Positions 21,910 through 33,793 of a stretch of DNA of 64,000 nucleotides are shown in pieces. The first letter of the stretch is position 1. The number at the start of each line of letters is the position of its first letter. The translations under genes and the position numbers were made by a program. The DNA comes from Gnetum montanum (lineage: Eukaryota; Streptophyta; Gnetopsida; Gnetales; Gnetaceae), in assembly GCA_015680685.1 (NCBI GenBank), contig MNCI01005867.1:385508-449507 (forward strand), given 5' to 3'. The notes below the pieces were generated by a model that had not been told where the DNA came from, made no database searches, and saw only the letters and a program-made list of their open reading frames with translations.

Positions 21910-22903
21910 TGATGAATCATGGTTTGTTAGGTGCTAATATTGGACCCTTGATGTCAGACCCTTGACGTCGAACCCTTGACATCAAACCCTTGACATCAAA
22001 CCCTTGACATCAGACCATTGACTTCAAACCCTTGACATCAAACCCTCGATATTGAACCCTCGATATCAAACCCCTAATATCAGGTAGGTGATATCGCGGC
22101 CTGGCTAACGATATTGGATACGTGATATCGTGGTTCCTGTGTAAGCCTATAAATACCACATTTTTGTGCATAGGAAAGTAGTTAGTTTTAGTGTTAGTTA
22201 GTGTTAGAGTAGGGTCTTTTTGTCAATTTTTAGTTCAGCTCAACTCTTTCCCCAGTGCATGCCCATATTGTGATGATTGTAATTGTACGAAAACTTTATT
22301 TGAGTGTGACATACTTGGACACGCACATGATCGACAATAAAGATCAAGATTACTTTATCATTGTAGCATTCACTTAATTTTAATTGCTTACTGTTATTGT
22401 TATTTATTATTTTCTCAATTAATATTTCTTACCCTTCATTTACTATCCCTATTATTAAACTCGGAATGAGTATGACTTAATCACGAGCATTTAAGTATGA
22501 CTACTTGGTAACCCAGTAGCGTACCTAGGAGCGCTCAAGTAATATATGCTCAGTAATCCTAGAAGTAGTACATAAGGTCTAAGATATGTACAAATGATTA
22601 AGGATGGATGCTCATTGCACTTATGCTAGCTTAGATTCTCTTCTCTCACTCCCTCTTAGCTTAAACAAGGTTACTTCCATTGTCTCTAGGAGCAGCATAG
22701 TGATAGGAAACACATCATACATCTCACTCTGGACTAAACCATATGTGATAAAGCCAGTACTAGTCCAAGTGGGAAGACAGTGAACTACAGTCATCATGTA
22801 ACTATTTAGATGCCACAATTAGCCCATCTACGGAGTTCGACCGGATCTTGCGTGAACACTTATATTCATATGGTTGAGTGTAGAGGTACCTTGTCACTTA
22901 TCA
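21910..22903 (+). mobile_element. Element E 5' LTR
   Basis: Begins TGATGAATCATGG and ends TTGTCACTTATCA. TATA-like CTATAAATA at 22147-22155. Shares long blocks with 37120-37981, for example GCATGCCCA(T/C)A and TAACCCAGTAG(C/T)GTACC. Confidence 0.8.
21948..22085. repeat. Tandem CCCTTGACATCAAA array in the E U3
   Basis: About nine imperfect units of 14-16 bases (ACCCTTGACATCAAA, later ACCCTCGATATCAAA), grading into the GATAT(C/T)G motifs common to the group. The gradation suggests both arrays come from one expanding unit. Confidence 0.75.
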
Positions 22904-22922
22904 TTGGTACCATTGCCAGGGA
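22904..22922 (+). other. Primer binding site of element E
   Basis: TTGGTACCATTGCCAGGGA follows the LTR; 15 of 19 positions fit the tRNA-Asp(GTC) complement. Confidence 0.75.
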
Positions 22923-23036
22923 CAGTGCTAGTTATCTAGATTAGTTATATCATATAAGATTTCTGTAACAAAGTATTCACAATATATCTTTTAGAAAGAA
23001 AGTAATCGCAAATAAGTCACACAAAAATTCACAACA

Positions 23037-25215
23037 CTATCTCTATCACAAGACCATGATCACGCAACAACTAGTAAGGCAATTCATTGGAGAACCAACG
23101 AATTATATGATGATGAAGATGAAGCTTGGAGTACTCAATCTTATGCAGGGATCCCCTATGTTCATGAACATCCCAATGGTATCCAAGGACTCTTGTCATC
23201 CAACTCTGACACTCCTTCGATGTTAGGTCATCACACGAATGATCATTTTTCAAGGGGTTGGCATAGAAATAAAAGTCGAGCCCATAGAGAAAGTTAGAAA
23301 TGCCAACATGAATGAAGAAAACATCATCCCAACTCATAATTTCATAACCTACCTAGCGATGATGAACCCCTGCTGGCCACTAAGAGCCTAATGCATATAC
23401 AAGAGGCTATTCAAATATCCTACAGGCATCGCAAAGAAATCCATCTACCCAAGCTTGATTTAAACAACTTTCCCAAGTTTATAGGAGGCTATGATTTAGA
23501 TCCACAACAGCATTTACAAGCCTTCTATGACACCTGTGCATGGAACAATATTGATAATGGGTGGCAAAAACTTAAGCTCTTTCCTATGATACTTGTTGGC
23601 CAAGCAAAATTATGGTACAAATTCTTAAAACCAAAATTAATTTGTAGATGGCCAACAATGGTAGAACTCTTTACTGAACAATATCAAACCTATGCTAGAG
23701 TGTCAGCCTTGAGGAAACAAATACAAGGATGGAAACAAGCACAACATAAACCCTTGGACATGGCCTTAGAAAGATATTATGCATTGTTAAACAATTTCCC
23801 AGGTCATGGATTCTCCAAGGAGAGGCTAATGTATCACATCATGGATGGACTTCATAATGAAACAAGGGATACTCTAGGGATGTATGCCCCAGGTCAACTA
23901 TATGAGCTATGGACCCACGAAATCCAAGAGCTTATCAAACAAGTAGCAAAAGAAGAAGGAGAAATAGCTAAATGGGAGAATGTTGAAAGTTCTCAATAGG
24001 ACCAAAATCTCAACTTAACAAGGGTCCATGATCATGAAGAGGAGAAATCAACTCGCTTTAAGGAGGTGGAATCATCTTTGCCAATCCTATAATCACTAGA
24101 TGAAATTGAGGCAAAGGTTAATAAGATGACGGAATGGGTACATAAAAAAATATGGAGAATATGCTAACATTAGTAGAGGTAGAATTATGCCAAATCAAGA
24201 AACAAGATAGGACACCACACAACAATTAGAACGAAGGGTTGAAGATAATAAGAATAGGAGCTCAACTACCAGTCATACATATCAATATAATGTTTGTCTG
24301 TATGATCACCCCAAAAGCCAATGCCTAATCTTGTCACATTTACATGAGCATTGGGGAGGAATGCTACATCCAAATTTCATACAGAAATATTGGGTTTAAC
24401 CGCAATGGCAAAAACCCTAGTCATGGAAGAAACCACTACCAACTAGACCATACCCTTTGTATGTCCCAATGTCAAATGCTTATTATGTGCAACACATTGT
24501 TTCTCCAATTAGATCAACATCCTTTACTTCACCTCATCGCTATCATTCTCCCAAGTACTATCCAACCATGTCCTCTCCAACAAGATCACCACCTTATGTA
24601 CCATACACTTTTCCTCAACCTCAATATTCCCATCCTTCACCTCCTTCTACATCGCCACCAATTGTACTAGAAGTTTTTGCACCACAGCACCAACCCATGA
24701 ATGTTACTTATGTTGCTACTGTCAACAACAGTGGAGGTACTCAAAAGAATTCTTTCTTCAGGCAGGGTCGTAGAAAGTAATAGCATGATTTTGAAACCAT
24801 TGCATCCTCCAACTTAGCATAAGCCAAATGCTGTGATGCATCTTTATCCTCGAACTCAATGCCTCCTGTTACCTTATCAGGGCCACCAATCAACACTCCA
24901 ACAACCATGCGATCTAATGAATATAACCATGTAGGGAGACATATCAATCCTTGCATACCAACTTACGGTCACGGGTGTCGTAGTGGATTAACTCCTTATC
25001 ACATGATTACATCTTCTAACTTGCCCCACTATGTCAACTTTAATACAATGTATGCACCCCAATGTGGGTACATTCCAACCACCACATCAAAAGACACCCA
25101 GTGGTTTGGATATGATTGGGTCCCAATATTTTCAAAATGCATGGATCCAACCCTTCCATTTATTAATTCTTGCTATGATCAAAAGTTTAGTTATGGGGGA
25201 TATCCCCCATTCTAA
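23037..25215 (+). pseudogene. Element E gag, decayed
   Basis: Homologous to the C/D gag. The start corresponding to the C/D ATG is altered. The gag core (23391-23999) is open for 202 codons with LDLNNFPKFIGGYDLDPQQ, LICRWPTMVELFTEQYQTYAR and a C-terminal ELWTHEIQELIKQVAKEEGE. A Pro/Tyr/His-rich stretch (24450-24700) and a terminal FSYGGYPPF (25189-25215) follow in shifted frames. No protease or pol is present; the terminal YGGYPPF abuts the T-rich spacer. Confidence 0.8.
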
Positions 25216-25541
25216 CAAACAAAATTAATAAATGTTTTTCCTTTTCTTTAATATTATAATTTTTTGTTTTCTAGTTTTTCATCTTTCAATTTGTTGTTTT
25301 ATCTTTTTATTTTTTGTTTATCTTTTTATTTTTTGTTTATCTTTTTATTTTTTGTTTATCTTTTTATTTATTGTTTTGTCTTTTTATCTTTTTATGGGTA
25401 ATCTCATCTATGAATAAAACACTCATGTGACTCATTGGTTGAGGAGTTGTTCTATGCTATCAAGTCTCAGGTGGCTAATTATTTGGACAGTAAGCCCATA
25501 TATCCACCCAACCATTTTATTAATAAGAGGTTCTACTCTGG
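25216..25541 (+). other. Element E spacer, first half
   Basis: A 19-base T-rich tandem repeat (CTTTTTATTTTTTGTTTAT, 25295-25400), then a block with AAACACTCATGTGACTCATTGG matching the inverted 33610-33660 of C/D. It ends at TCTGG where C/D entered. Confidence 0.7.
25537..25541 (+). repeat. Element C/D target duplication, left copy
   Basis: TCTGG here and at 36780-36784, exact, at the outer ends of two LTRs in the same orientation. Confidence 0.9.
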
Positions 25542-26316
25542 TGATGAGTGGCTAGGTACCCCTACACTCAACCATACGAATACGAGCATTTCACACATGA
25601 TCTAGTCAAACTTCATAGATGGGCTAATTTTGGTATCTAGATAGTTACTCACTGATCGCAATTTTCTATCTTCCCATCTAGACTAGTATTTGCTTTATCA
25701 CGTATGATTTAGTCCAGAGTGAGGTGTATGATGTGTTCCTAAACTAATGTTACTCCTGGAGGCAATGGAAAATAATCTTAGCTAAGCTAGCCTAAGTGCG
25801 ATGAGCATCCGTTCCTTAATCATCCATACACATCTTAGGCCTCGTGCATGACTACCATTGGGATTACCAAGCGCATGGCCCGAGTGCGCTACTGGGATAC
25901 CAAGCAGTCGCAAGTAGATGCTCGTGATTAAGTCATACTCATTCACATTTAATAACAATTAAAATTAAGTAATTAAACTAAGTGAATGCTACAATGATGA
26001 AGTAATCTTGATCTTTATTTCTAGTCATGTGCATGTCCAAGTATGTCACACTCGAATAAGGATGTCGTACAATTACAATCATCACACTGTGGGCATGCAC
26101 TAGGAGAAAGGGTTGAGAGGAATTAAAAAATGAACTAACTTCTATATGAAAAAACTAACTATTTCCAAACTAACTCCTCTTGTGCACCTACATGTGTATT
26201 TACAGGCTCACACAGGAGTCACGATATCATGTATCCAATATCATTATTTGGGCTACGATATCGCGTACCCGATATCGGGGGTCCAATATCGTAGCCTAAT
26301 GAATCATGATTTATCA
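25542..26316 (-). mobile_element. Element C/D 3' LTR
   Basis: Starts TGATAAATCATGATTC at 26316 and ends GGTACCTAGCCACTCATCA at 25542. GATATCG motifs lie in the U3 (26220-26300). It matches 35922-36779 except for a 56-base purine-rich insertion in the 5' copy (about 36166-36222). Confidence 0.85.
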
Positions 26317-26415
26317 TACCCTCACAACTGAATGAAAACTCATCCTTGAGTCAAAATGAGAAAAAGCCCCATTGGGGGTCTAATATCGTAGCCTGATGAG
26401 AATCATGATTTATCA
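26317..26415 (-). repeat. Duplicated polypurine tract and LTR start in C/D
   Basis: The block GAGTTTTCATT(T/C)AGT, then GTGGGGGTA or GTGAGGGTA, then TGATAAATCATGATTC, occurs twice 99 bp apart (LTR-type starts at 26415 and 26316). The outer start is followed by only 99 bases of U3-like sequence. Confidence 0.8.
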
Positions 26416-26607
26416 TACCCCCACGACTAAATGAAAACACATCCTCGAGTCAAAATGAGGACAAGCCCCATTGATTACACAGTGGATAGGTATGGGATTA
26501 TTGACTGACGAGGAATTTATTCATGCCACAGTGGAGAACTCAATAGAACAAAATTGGGACACAACACAAAAAATGCAAAATCACAAAATTACAAAATTTT
26601 GTGGAAC

Positions 26608-29403
26608 TCAGGTGGTTTCAGGTGGCAGTGGCTCCTCCATGGGTTGCTTTCCCTTGTCTTGTGCTAAAGGTTTTGGAATTTGATGATGTTGAACTAGTGC
26701 CTGAAGCTTTTCCTCTTCTATTTAGGAATCTTTTACCATCCATGCTGATGCTCCAATTTTTGATGGAATTGGCACCTTCCATGGGCACGGTAGTTGTGGA
26801 AACATTTTGTTTGCTTTGACATACCAGGCCGCAAACAACCGTCGTTCCTCCTCATAGGCTCTGTCTTTGTCCCTGTACTCTTGAAAATTTATAAGGCATT
26901 AAGCCAAGTCTATTATGACATCTTTTTATCCTTGGTAGCTTACTTTAACCACCTCTAGTTCAAAATCTGCAACTTCCAGCTTTTGCAACATTTTCTTGTT
27001 GCCTACAAATTCTGCTTCATATTTGGCATAGGTGGTAGCTACCTACCCCTCAAGCTCTATCCTTGGGCACCTTGTTATCAACATGGCTAGATTGGCATAC
27101 CATAGGTTTATCAATTCCATGTACTCTGTGAGGTCTTGAATCTGCAAGTCCTAGCTTTTAAGTTTTGCCTAGTGGGAAAATGCATATGTGTCCAATATGG
27201 CCCGCCAATCAGTGTGTTGAGCACTGAAAGTGTTGATGTGGGCCTTGGCCACATGGATCTCCTTCTTGATGACTTTCTTGTACATTCCCACCTAGTCTTG
27301 GAAATGCTCCTTTAACTTCTTGTGCAACTTGGCCTCATTTTGTCACGTGCTTATTTCGATGGCCATCTTCTAATGGATTGCACGTACCTCCTCCATTGAG
27401 AGGGTTTGATTTTCTCTGGCCAAATGATTCATATCTTGATTAACATTGATCAATTATTTTTCATAGCTATTGAAATTTTTCTTGTAGAACATTCTTCTAT
27501 TTCTCCACAGTGTTCAACCAAAGATTATTAGCAATGAGTTGTTTATTCTCCTCTTGTAAGGCTCTGAGTGCCTTGACGTGCATGTAGGTTTGCACTTATG
27601 CCTTGGAGGCATCCTAGTCGGCCTTCTCTTTCTCCTCCGCCACTCTTTTATTATTTGCCAATAATTTATTAAGCTGCTCAGCCCTAAAGGTATGTAGCTA
27701 GTCTATGGGAATGAATTGAGAGGGGTCCCGCTGTGCAGCTTGTAGGGTTACAAGCCTTTCTTCAAGTTTTTCTAACTCTATTTCTGTGTGTTCAACCCTG
27801 GTCTTTTCCATAACCAGCTTTCCATTGGTAGAGATGAGGTCTGATTGTGCTATCATGACATCTTGTGGAATGTCAAACAAGGATGTCATTACTTGTCATG
27901 TTTGCAATAATCAATGAAGCACATCCTCATGCTCCACAGGAGTTATCAAGGGACTGGCCAATGTTTGAGCATCACATGCTCTTGTGAAGTCTACCAGTGG
28001 CACAACAGGGACATTTAAGGATTCTTTGATGTGGTCCATGACCACTTTTGTAGCTCCTACTGCATCCTAGTGCTGCATGACCATCACTGTGACCCCTTCA
28101 CTAGTCTCGAGTTGAACTTAAAAGGATGCAGTGTTTTCTGAAATCTGTTGTGACCAATCAATCTTCCCTCCTCCTATCTGAATGGACACCTCCCCCTGTG
28201 TGTGATCTATAGAGACAATGGACCGTATGGTATCATCGATGACACAAAAGAGATTAGAATCATCACGAGTCCCCCAACTAACTATCTCAACGATGGCCCT
28301 GAGATGGCTCATCAACAGTTGATAATCCTGCAACAATGGTGGTTGGTCTCACCGGCTTATGTTGGGCCCCGCTTCTTGTTGTTAACTAGGCCTTGAGCTT
28401 AGGAGTTGGCTAGGCCCTTCAGTTTGATTTGTAGTGGGCCCTACTATTGTTCTTACTCTTGCTCTGGCTCTAGTGTCTCACCAGCACTTTTTCTTGGAGA
28501 TGGGAGCTTCAGCAGTTCAGCAAATGAAGCATTTTAGGATCTTCTGGGGATGTCATTGGTGTACTCCAAAATACAAGCATGCTTGCACAGCTTCCTGATG
28601 AGACAAGGGAAGGGCAACATGAATTTCCCTATCTTGCATTCTTCGAACTACCTTAAGATCTCCATGAGATATAGATGGGGCTGGTTAGCATTAACCTTTC
28701 CCATCAATATTGCACTTTCTCTTGCCGCATATGTTGAAATCTTATTTAATCCTTTTGTGGATAAGATGTGATAAGTACCAATCTTGAAGTAGATTCTTTC
28801 TTCCAATGTCAATTCTCCATATATCTTATCTTCCTTACCGTACGCCCTATCCAACCAAACCTTTTGTGCATTTGCATCGAAGTGAGTGGATAGGTGAGCA
28901 ACTTTTGGCCCCGTATTCAGAAGGTTTAACACTTTCGAAATGGCCTTGGTAGAAAAATCAACAGACACACCACCAATGTCAACTGTGGTTCCTTCTTCTT
29001 TATTGTGCCAAAATTAGTATGTTTCTCCTAAGTACCAGGCACCACTTTTAGAGAGGATAGGCCATAATGGGGACCCTTTAAGTTGGTCCCTAATAGCCTC
29101 AGGAGCGAATTCCATGAAGGGTCCAAAGTTCAATTTCACAATAACTGCTGCTAATGTGGACCTTTGATAGATGACCTGAACACACTCTAGGGACAACATG
29201 AGGCATTGTCCCTGTTTAGGTGCTGCAACAACTCCTCCTTCTACCTATTCCAATTGTACAGTAGCAGGAGTCTCTTGAGAGATAATGAAGGACTACGCCT
29301 CTTACTTTGTATATTGTTTGACAGACGTCTGTCCTCTACCTCTCCTAGGTCACTTAGATGCACCTTGAGAGAGACCTTCTTATTTTCCATGCTTTGGGGC
29401 CAT
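26608..29403 (-). pseudogene. Element C/D ORF3: plant-transposon-protein-like domain plus coiled coil
   Basis: Start at 29403 follows GTGTGATTGCAG. The best-preserved part (28648-28968) reads EERIYFKIGTYHILS, then NQPHLYLMEILR; LPFPCLIRKLCKHA follows in the same order as in A/H. The C-terminal half (26600-27900) is rich in Glu, Lys and Leu heptads, for example HTEIELEKLEERLVTLQ near 27770, and should form a coiled coil. The end has VPIPSKIGASAWMV against VPIPTHIREAAWMV in A/H. Stops and shifts are many. Function unknown. Confidence 0.65.
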
Positions 29404-29757
29404 CTGCAATCACACGGGGCCAATCATTAGTAAGGTTGCTTACCAAAGTGAAGTTATACCTTACTCCTTACCTTAATGAATTCATTTTTTTTATTCTATG
29501 TGATTTAAAGTTAGAGAAATATTTATGGAAATATCCCCAAAAAGATTTAATATTAGGCCCACTTTTCTTAGGCGGCTTCAAAGATTAATTTCCTAGTATA
29601 GATGAGGAGATGAAATTGTTTTTGACACATGCTTATTAGTTTTATACGTAATTACCCTTGATAGTGTCCTTCGGGTGATAATGAATTTTAAAAAATTTAT
29701 ACGCAATTCAGTGTGTACCCCTCCCCCATGACTAAGTTAAACACTTTGGGTTCTAGT
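29404..29757 (-). other. Remnant of the C/D ORF3 leader intron
   Basis: AT-rich sequence upstream of the acceptor at 29404. The far part includes AACTTAGTCATGGGGGAGG (minus, 29735), the landmark that closes gag or pol in relatives, so the region may be rearranged. Nothing coding. Confidence 0.4.
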
Positions 29758-29783
29758 AGGTGTTGGCACATTTTTACCATTTC

Positions 29784-30157
29784 ATGGAACAGGTGGACTT
29801 ATTTGCAAATGGTGAGGTACAGAATCCTAATGAACTGAAATTGTTCAAGGAGGATTATGTTCTTTCTTGTAAAGAATTCTGCAACAGTTAATTAACCATG
29901 AAGTTGGAATAGAAATGAAAATGTTGCTGAATTGAATGTTTTGAAAATCAAGGGATAATGACATTGCAATTGGGAATGTTGGCATGAGGGTTTATCTAGA
30001 GTCAAAAGAAAATGGTGTATCAATTGTAGATATCTCTCTAGCTTATGATAGAGTAGCTCTAGTTACTTTTTCTGTAATAAAGTGCAGAGAAGATGAATAT
30101 GGAATCGGCCTTGATATAACTGGGATTACATTCGAGGTGCCACAAATTAAAATGTGA
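29784..30157 (+). pseudogene. Unrecognised coding-like fragment within K
   Basis: Two open segments in different frames: 29784-29891 from an ATG (MEQVDLFANGEVQNPNELK and on) and 29945-30157, 71 codons with IAIGNVGMRVYLESKENG, ISLAYDRVALVTFSV and LDITGITFEVPQIKM. The second has balanced, non-repetitive composition and alternating hydrophobic residues typical of beta strands, unlike the decayed AT-rich surroundings. I do not recognise the family. It could be the last ORF of K or a captured host exon. Confidence 0.4.
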
Positions 30158-30467
30158 GAGTACAACTCCACTTATGCATTCGGTTGTATACGCATACATA
30201 TATTTATATATCAACCCATGCATCAAATCCATGGTTATTATCTTTACTACTATGATATAAATAACAATAAAATATAATATTGATTTAAAAAGGGAATTTA
30301 TGCAACAATTGTTCAAAGTCCTATGAGAATTGAACACTTGTCAATTGAAATGGTGGTTATAACCACCACAAAGGCCACTTGTCAACTACAACCTCTTTAT
30401 CTCCACAATGGCCACTTGTCAACTAAATGGGACACGTGTCAACTGCAACTTGTTTCTCTCCATGGTG

Positions 30468-30782
30468 AACACTTGGCAACTAAATGAAGACACTTGGCAA
30501 CTGAATGAAGACACTTGGCAACTGCATGAAGACACTTGGCAACTGCATGAAGACACTTGGCAACTGCATGAAGACACTTGGCAACTGCATGAAGACACTT
30601 GGCAACTGCATGAAGACACTTGGCAACTGCATGAAGACACTTGGCAACTGCATGAAGACACTTGGCAACTGCATGAAGACACTTGGCAACTGCATGAAGA
30701 CACTTGGCAACTGCATGAAGACACTTGGCAACTGCATGAAGACACTTGGCAACTGCATGAAGACACTTGGCAACTACATGGG
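30468..30782. repeat. 21-bp minisatellite, 15 units
   Basis: Units ACTTGGCAACTGCATGAAGAC, nearly identical over 315 bases; the first two have TAAATG or TGAATG variants. Since 21 is divisible by three and the unit lacks stops in several frames, long frames appear on both strands; they are artefacts. Diverged ancestors (CACTTGTCAACT, ACACGTGTCAACTG) flank the array at 30330-30460 and 30783. Confidence 0.92.
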
Positions 30783-30990
30783 ACACGTGTCAGATGCAGC
30801 ATTTTTATCTCTTTTGTGGTTGAAACCACCCAAAGTTGTTGTAACTTACCTAACTTGTTGGGCAAGTAACCTCCTAACTTGTTGGCCAAGTAATCTCCTA
30901 ATTGGTTGGCCAAGTTACTTGGGAGAGAAGTTAGGTGAGATATTTTTAAGATATTTTTGAAAATGTAACTTCCCTACCTACCTTGGAATC

Positions 30991-31104
30991 CTATAAATAG
31001 GCTTCAAGGGTCAAGGAGGAAAGAACATCACATCAAGGAGCATCATCATCACACTTGGAAGATTTGTAAAGAAGATTGTTTGCAAGATGGCTTGCTAGAA
31101 TAAA
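30991..31104 (+). promoter_or_regulatory. TATA box and polyadenylation signal of K
   Basis: CTATAAATAG at 30991-31000 follows the minisatellite and two ACACGTGTC (G-box core) sites; AATAAA is at 31099-31104. The spacing resembles a plant LTR U3-R boundary. Confidence 0.5.
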
Positions 31105-32342
31105 GATTTCAGCCTCTTTGTCATGGTCCTGTGAGTTATGCATTTCATTTTTGTTTTGTTTTAATTGCTTAGCTAGTGGTTTAGGTAGTATCATTCTTGG
31201 CAAGTAATTTTGGGATTTTTAGATTGCTCTTATTGTTCTTGTTGCCCAATAGGAATTTCTGTTAAAATTTTGCCATAGAAGCGCTTGTGTTCAAAAAGCC
31301 TTGAGAGCATTTTAGTAGTAAATTTCGTTATTGTGCAACGTTTGGGAACTGCTATTGGATTGTTGGAAGAGAGCCTCTGTTTGTAGTCACGCCGTGGAAC
31401 AATTTGGTAGTCGAGAGGGTTCAGAAAATCTTTGGTATTTTGATGGGACCAGAATAGCTTCTTTTTATCTTTAGAGTGATTTTCCGTGTTATTTCAATCA
31501 GAAATTGTCAAGTCTTTTAAAGGTTCTGTTTAAATGCAATCGTTGACATCTACTGTCTAGCCAAAATGGAGTCTCGTACATGGTAGTTTACGCAGCAATT
31601 TTTGGTAGTACAGTAGGATTGTCTTGAAGATATTGCTTGTTTGAGTCTTGGAAGTTTGAACAATTCATAGATATTGAATTTGGAATAGCTTTATTGCGAA
31701 GTGTTTACTCGTGTCATTTTACCTTGTTTAAATATTTGAGGTCCACACAAATCTGCTTTCTTTTCTTTCTGTCTATTTCCTTTGAATCTTGCTCTATTTC
31801 TAGTTTTCTTGTGGAACTATATATCTCTCTCTGGGGAAAATTAGGAGTAGATTTGCGGAGTTGTGCTCAAATGTTTATGCAAAATTTTACTTGTTACAAG
31901 CAGGTATTATAGGGACCGCATAGACTAGGTAGTTTGAACAAAATAGGAAACTCTCAATAACTCACAGTACTTGATAAAGTTGGCTGAATCTCTTAAAGTA
32001 AGTCATTTGTATTTCACACACACGCAATCGTTACATTGCACACAACCGCACGCCGCAACAGCACACACACATACTCACATTAACTACTGAGTTATTTGGA
32101 GGTATCTAGGCCTTGGTGTTGCCAGAGACCAGCAGGCACCTAAATCCTGTTCGAGGACACTCATTGGCAGTCACGTCCCAAACGGTCGCCAACAGTAGGT
32201 TCAAACGAAATGAAAATCGGAGTGCTGGCGAGCAAGTTATGGCTATTGGAACAAGAGATGCGTAATCGCAAGTCATAGAAGAAAATTTAAAAAACTCCCC
32301 CACATGAATAGTTGCAAATGATGTTGACATTCACAGGGGGGT

Positions 32343-32460
32343 CCATATATATAGCTTTTTGGGGATGTGATATCGTGTACCCAATAGTGAGAACCCAATA
32401 TCCCAACTGACTTGATATTGGGGACCCGATATCTCGGCCTATCGAAAATAGGGTACTTGA
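32343..32460 (-). promoter_or_regulatory. Candidate internal promoter for ORF3 in C/D
   Basis: Minus-strand GCTATATATATGG (32343-32355) with, just upstream in transcription order (32360-32455), GTGATATCGTG, AACCCAATATC, TTGATATTGGGG and CCGATATCTCGG: the GATATCG words of the C/D LTR U3, in a place homologous to 11075-11175 of A/H. Confidence 0.55.
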
Positions 32461-33793
32461 AAAAATTGATAAAGTTTGGAAATTCTAAGGTATAAAATGA
32501 GGACTTTAAGGTCAATGTAAAGGCTCCAAGGTAATATAAAGTAGTCTGGAAGGCACAAAAAGTATAATGGTGTAAAATCTGAAAATGAAAGTCATGAAGA
32601 GTATGAGGAAAAAGGACATGTGTTGGCTCATAAGAACATTTGAACCGAAAGGATGATAAGGGAAAGAAGAACATTGGTAATACTTGGAGGGTATCAGATG
32701 ATGTGTATGAGATGTGTTATGAGTGCAAATTACAAGGGTTATGCAAGTGGGTCCTCCCCAAAGTAGGTTCCAACCTATAATGCCCTTGCATGACCACACC
32801 TTAAAATGTCCGTAGGCACTATAAGGGTTAAATGTAATCTACACTAATTTCACAACACACACACATGTAGATATTACCCTGATGAGATATGAATCGCATG
32901 CTACCCAATTCACGAGTCACAATTACACAAACAGCAAGGTGAGGCAAATCATAGAAGGGATTGCAGAAATTAGGACATGAAGTAACTGACCTAGGGCATA
33001 ATGAATCCTGTGTGTAAGGCATGATTAGTGTGTCATTAGCTCATCACTCCAAAATCAAGAGCAAGTCCATTCCTCTAATTAGTGACATCACATTGTGTCA
33101 TCCCAATGATAGACAACCATGAGAGCATCATGTTAGCAAGGTAGATGATCACTTGGCATGTCATTCAAGGGAGGAGTGATTTTGCTTTGTGGCAATCGAG
33201 TTGTTTTTTTTTTTAAGTATTGCTTAATCTAGAGAAGCTACCTACCTTCAGGCGTGGGTGCATGTCTTTCTAGTGGGACCCCCTAGAATAGCATTATTTT
33301 TTCTAGTTGAGTGCCTTTTGATTACTCTTACCCCCATTTTTTGTTAGATCTACAAGGATCTTAGTACAACCAAGTAGCATGATAACTCCTACAGATGTCA
33401 CCAAAGAGAACCCACAAGTCCCCTTGATGTCAAATCCTAACCATTCCCTCTTGGTCCATCCTTTTTCACTTTGGGCATAATAGCACAAGGTTACTTTAAG
33501 TTGTAATGATTAGGAATATCACTGTACCTAAGGCAAAACCTCTTATTACTGGAATGGGTAGGTGGATGTTGTGGGCTCGCTATTCAAGTAATTAGCTACT
33601 TGAGACTTGATAGCATAGAACAACACCTCAACCAATGAATCACATGAGTACTTTATTTGTAGATGAGATTACTTATAAAAAGACAAAAAGACAAAAAGGC
33701 AAAAAGATCAAACAATAAGTTGAAAAGTTAAAAACTGAAAAAAAAATTTCAAAATTAAAGAAAATGAAAAATATTTATTAATCCTGCTTGTCA
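32461..33793 (-). other. Element C/D spacer between gag and the internal promoter
   Basis: No coding frame. Landmarks: TATGCAAGTGGGTCCTCCCC (32742), GTCCCCTTGATGTCA (33420), AGTGGGACCCCCTAGAATAGC (33270) and an A-rich tract (33670-33770). The segment 33185-33545 is the inverted counterpart of the E spacer 36785-37110. Confidence 0.6.

Larger units (their letters stand above)
29758..31910 (+). mobile_element. Insertion K of unknown type, LTR-like
   Basis: Sequence unlike the rest of the group, between the C/D ORF3 intron (29757) and the C/D leader (about 32100). In order: a small coding-like stretch, an AT-rich gap ending AAAAAGGGAATTTA (a possible polypurine tract), a 15-unit minisatellite, CTATAAATAG at 30991 and AATAAA at 31099. 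This is the order of a 3' end plus LTR of a plus-strand element, with start near 30301 (TGCAACAATTG) and end near 31909 (TTACAAGCA). No partner LTR or target duplication was found, so the boundaries are tentative. Confidence 0.4.

Noticed and set aside
25232-25417. Hydrophobic 61-codon frame resembling a membrane protein
   Set aside because: It is the translation of a T-rich tandem repeat in the E spacer.
30408-30960. Long overlapping frames on both strands over the 21-bp repeat (up to 164 codons)
   Set aside because: The unit length is a multiple of three and lacks stops in several frames, so open frames arise automatically. The products are pure heptad repeats with no independent evidence of coding.
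29758-31910. K as a complete LTR retrotransposon
   Set aside because: Only one LTR-like unit is visible, with no partner repeat, primer site or target duplication that I could confirm; kept as an insertion of unknown type.
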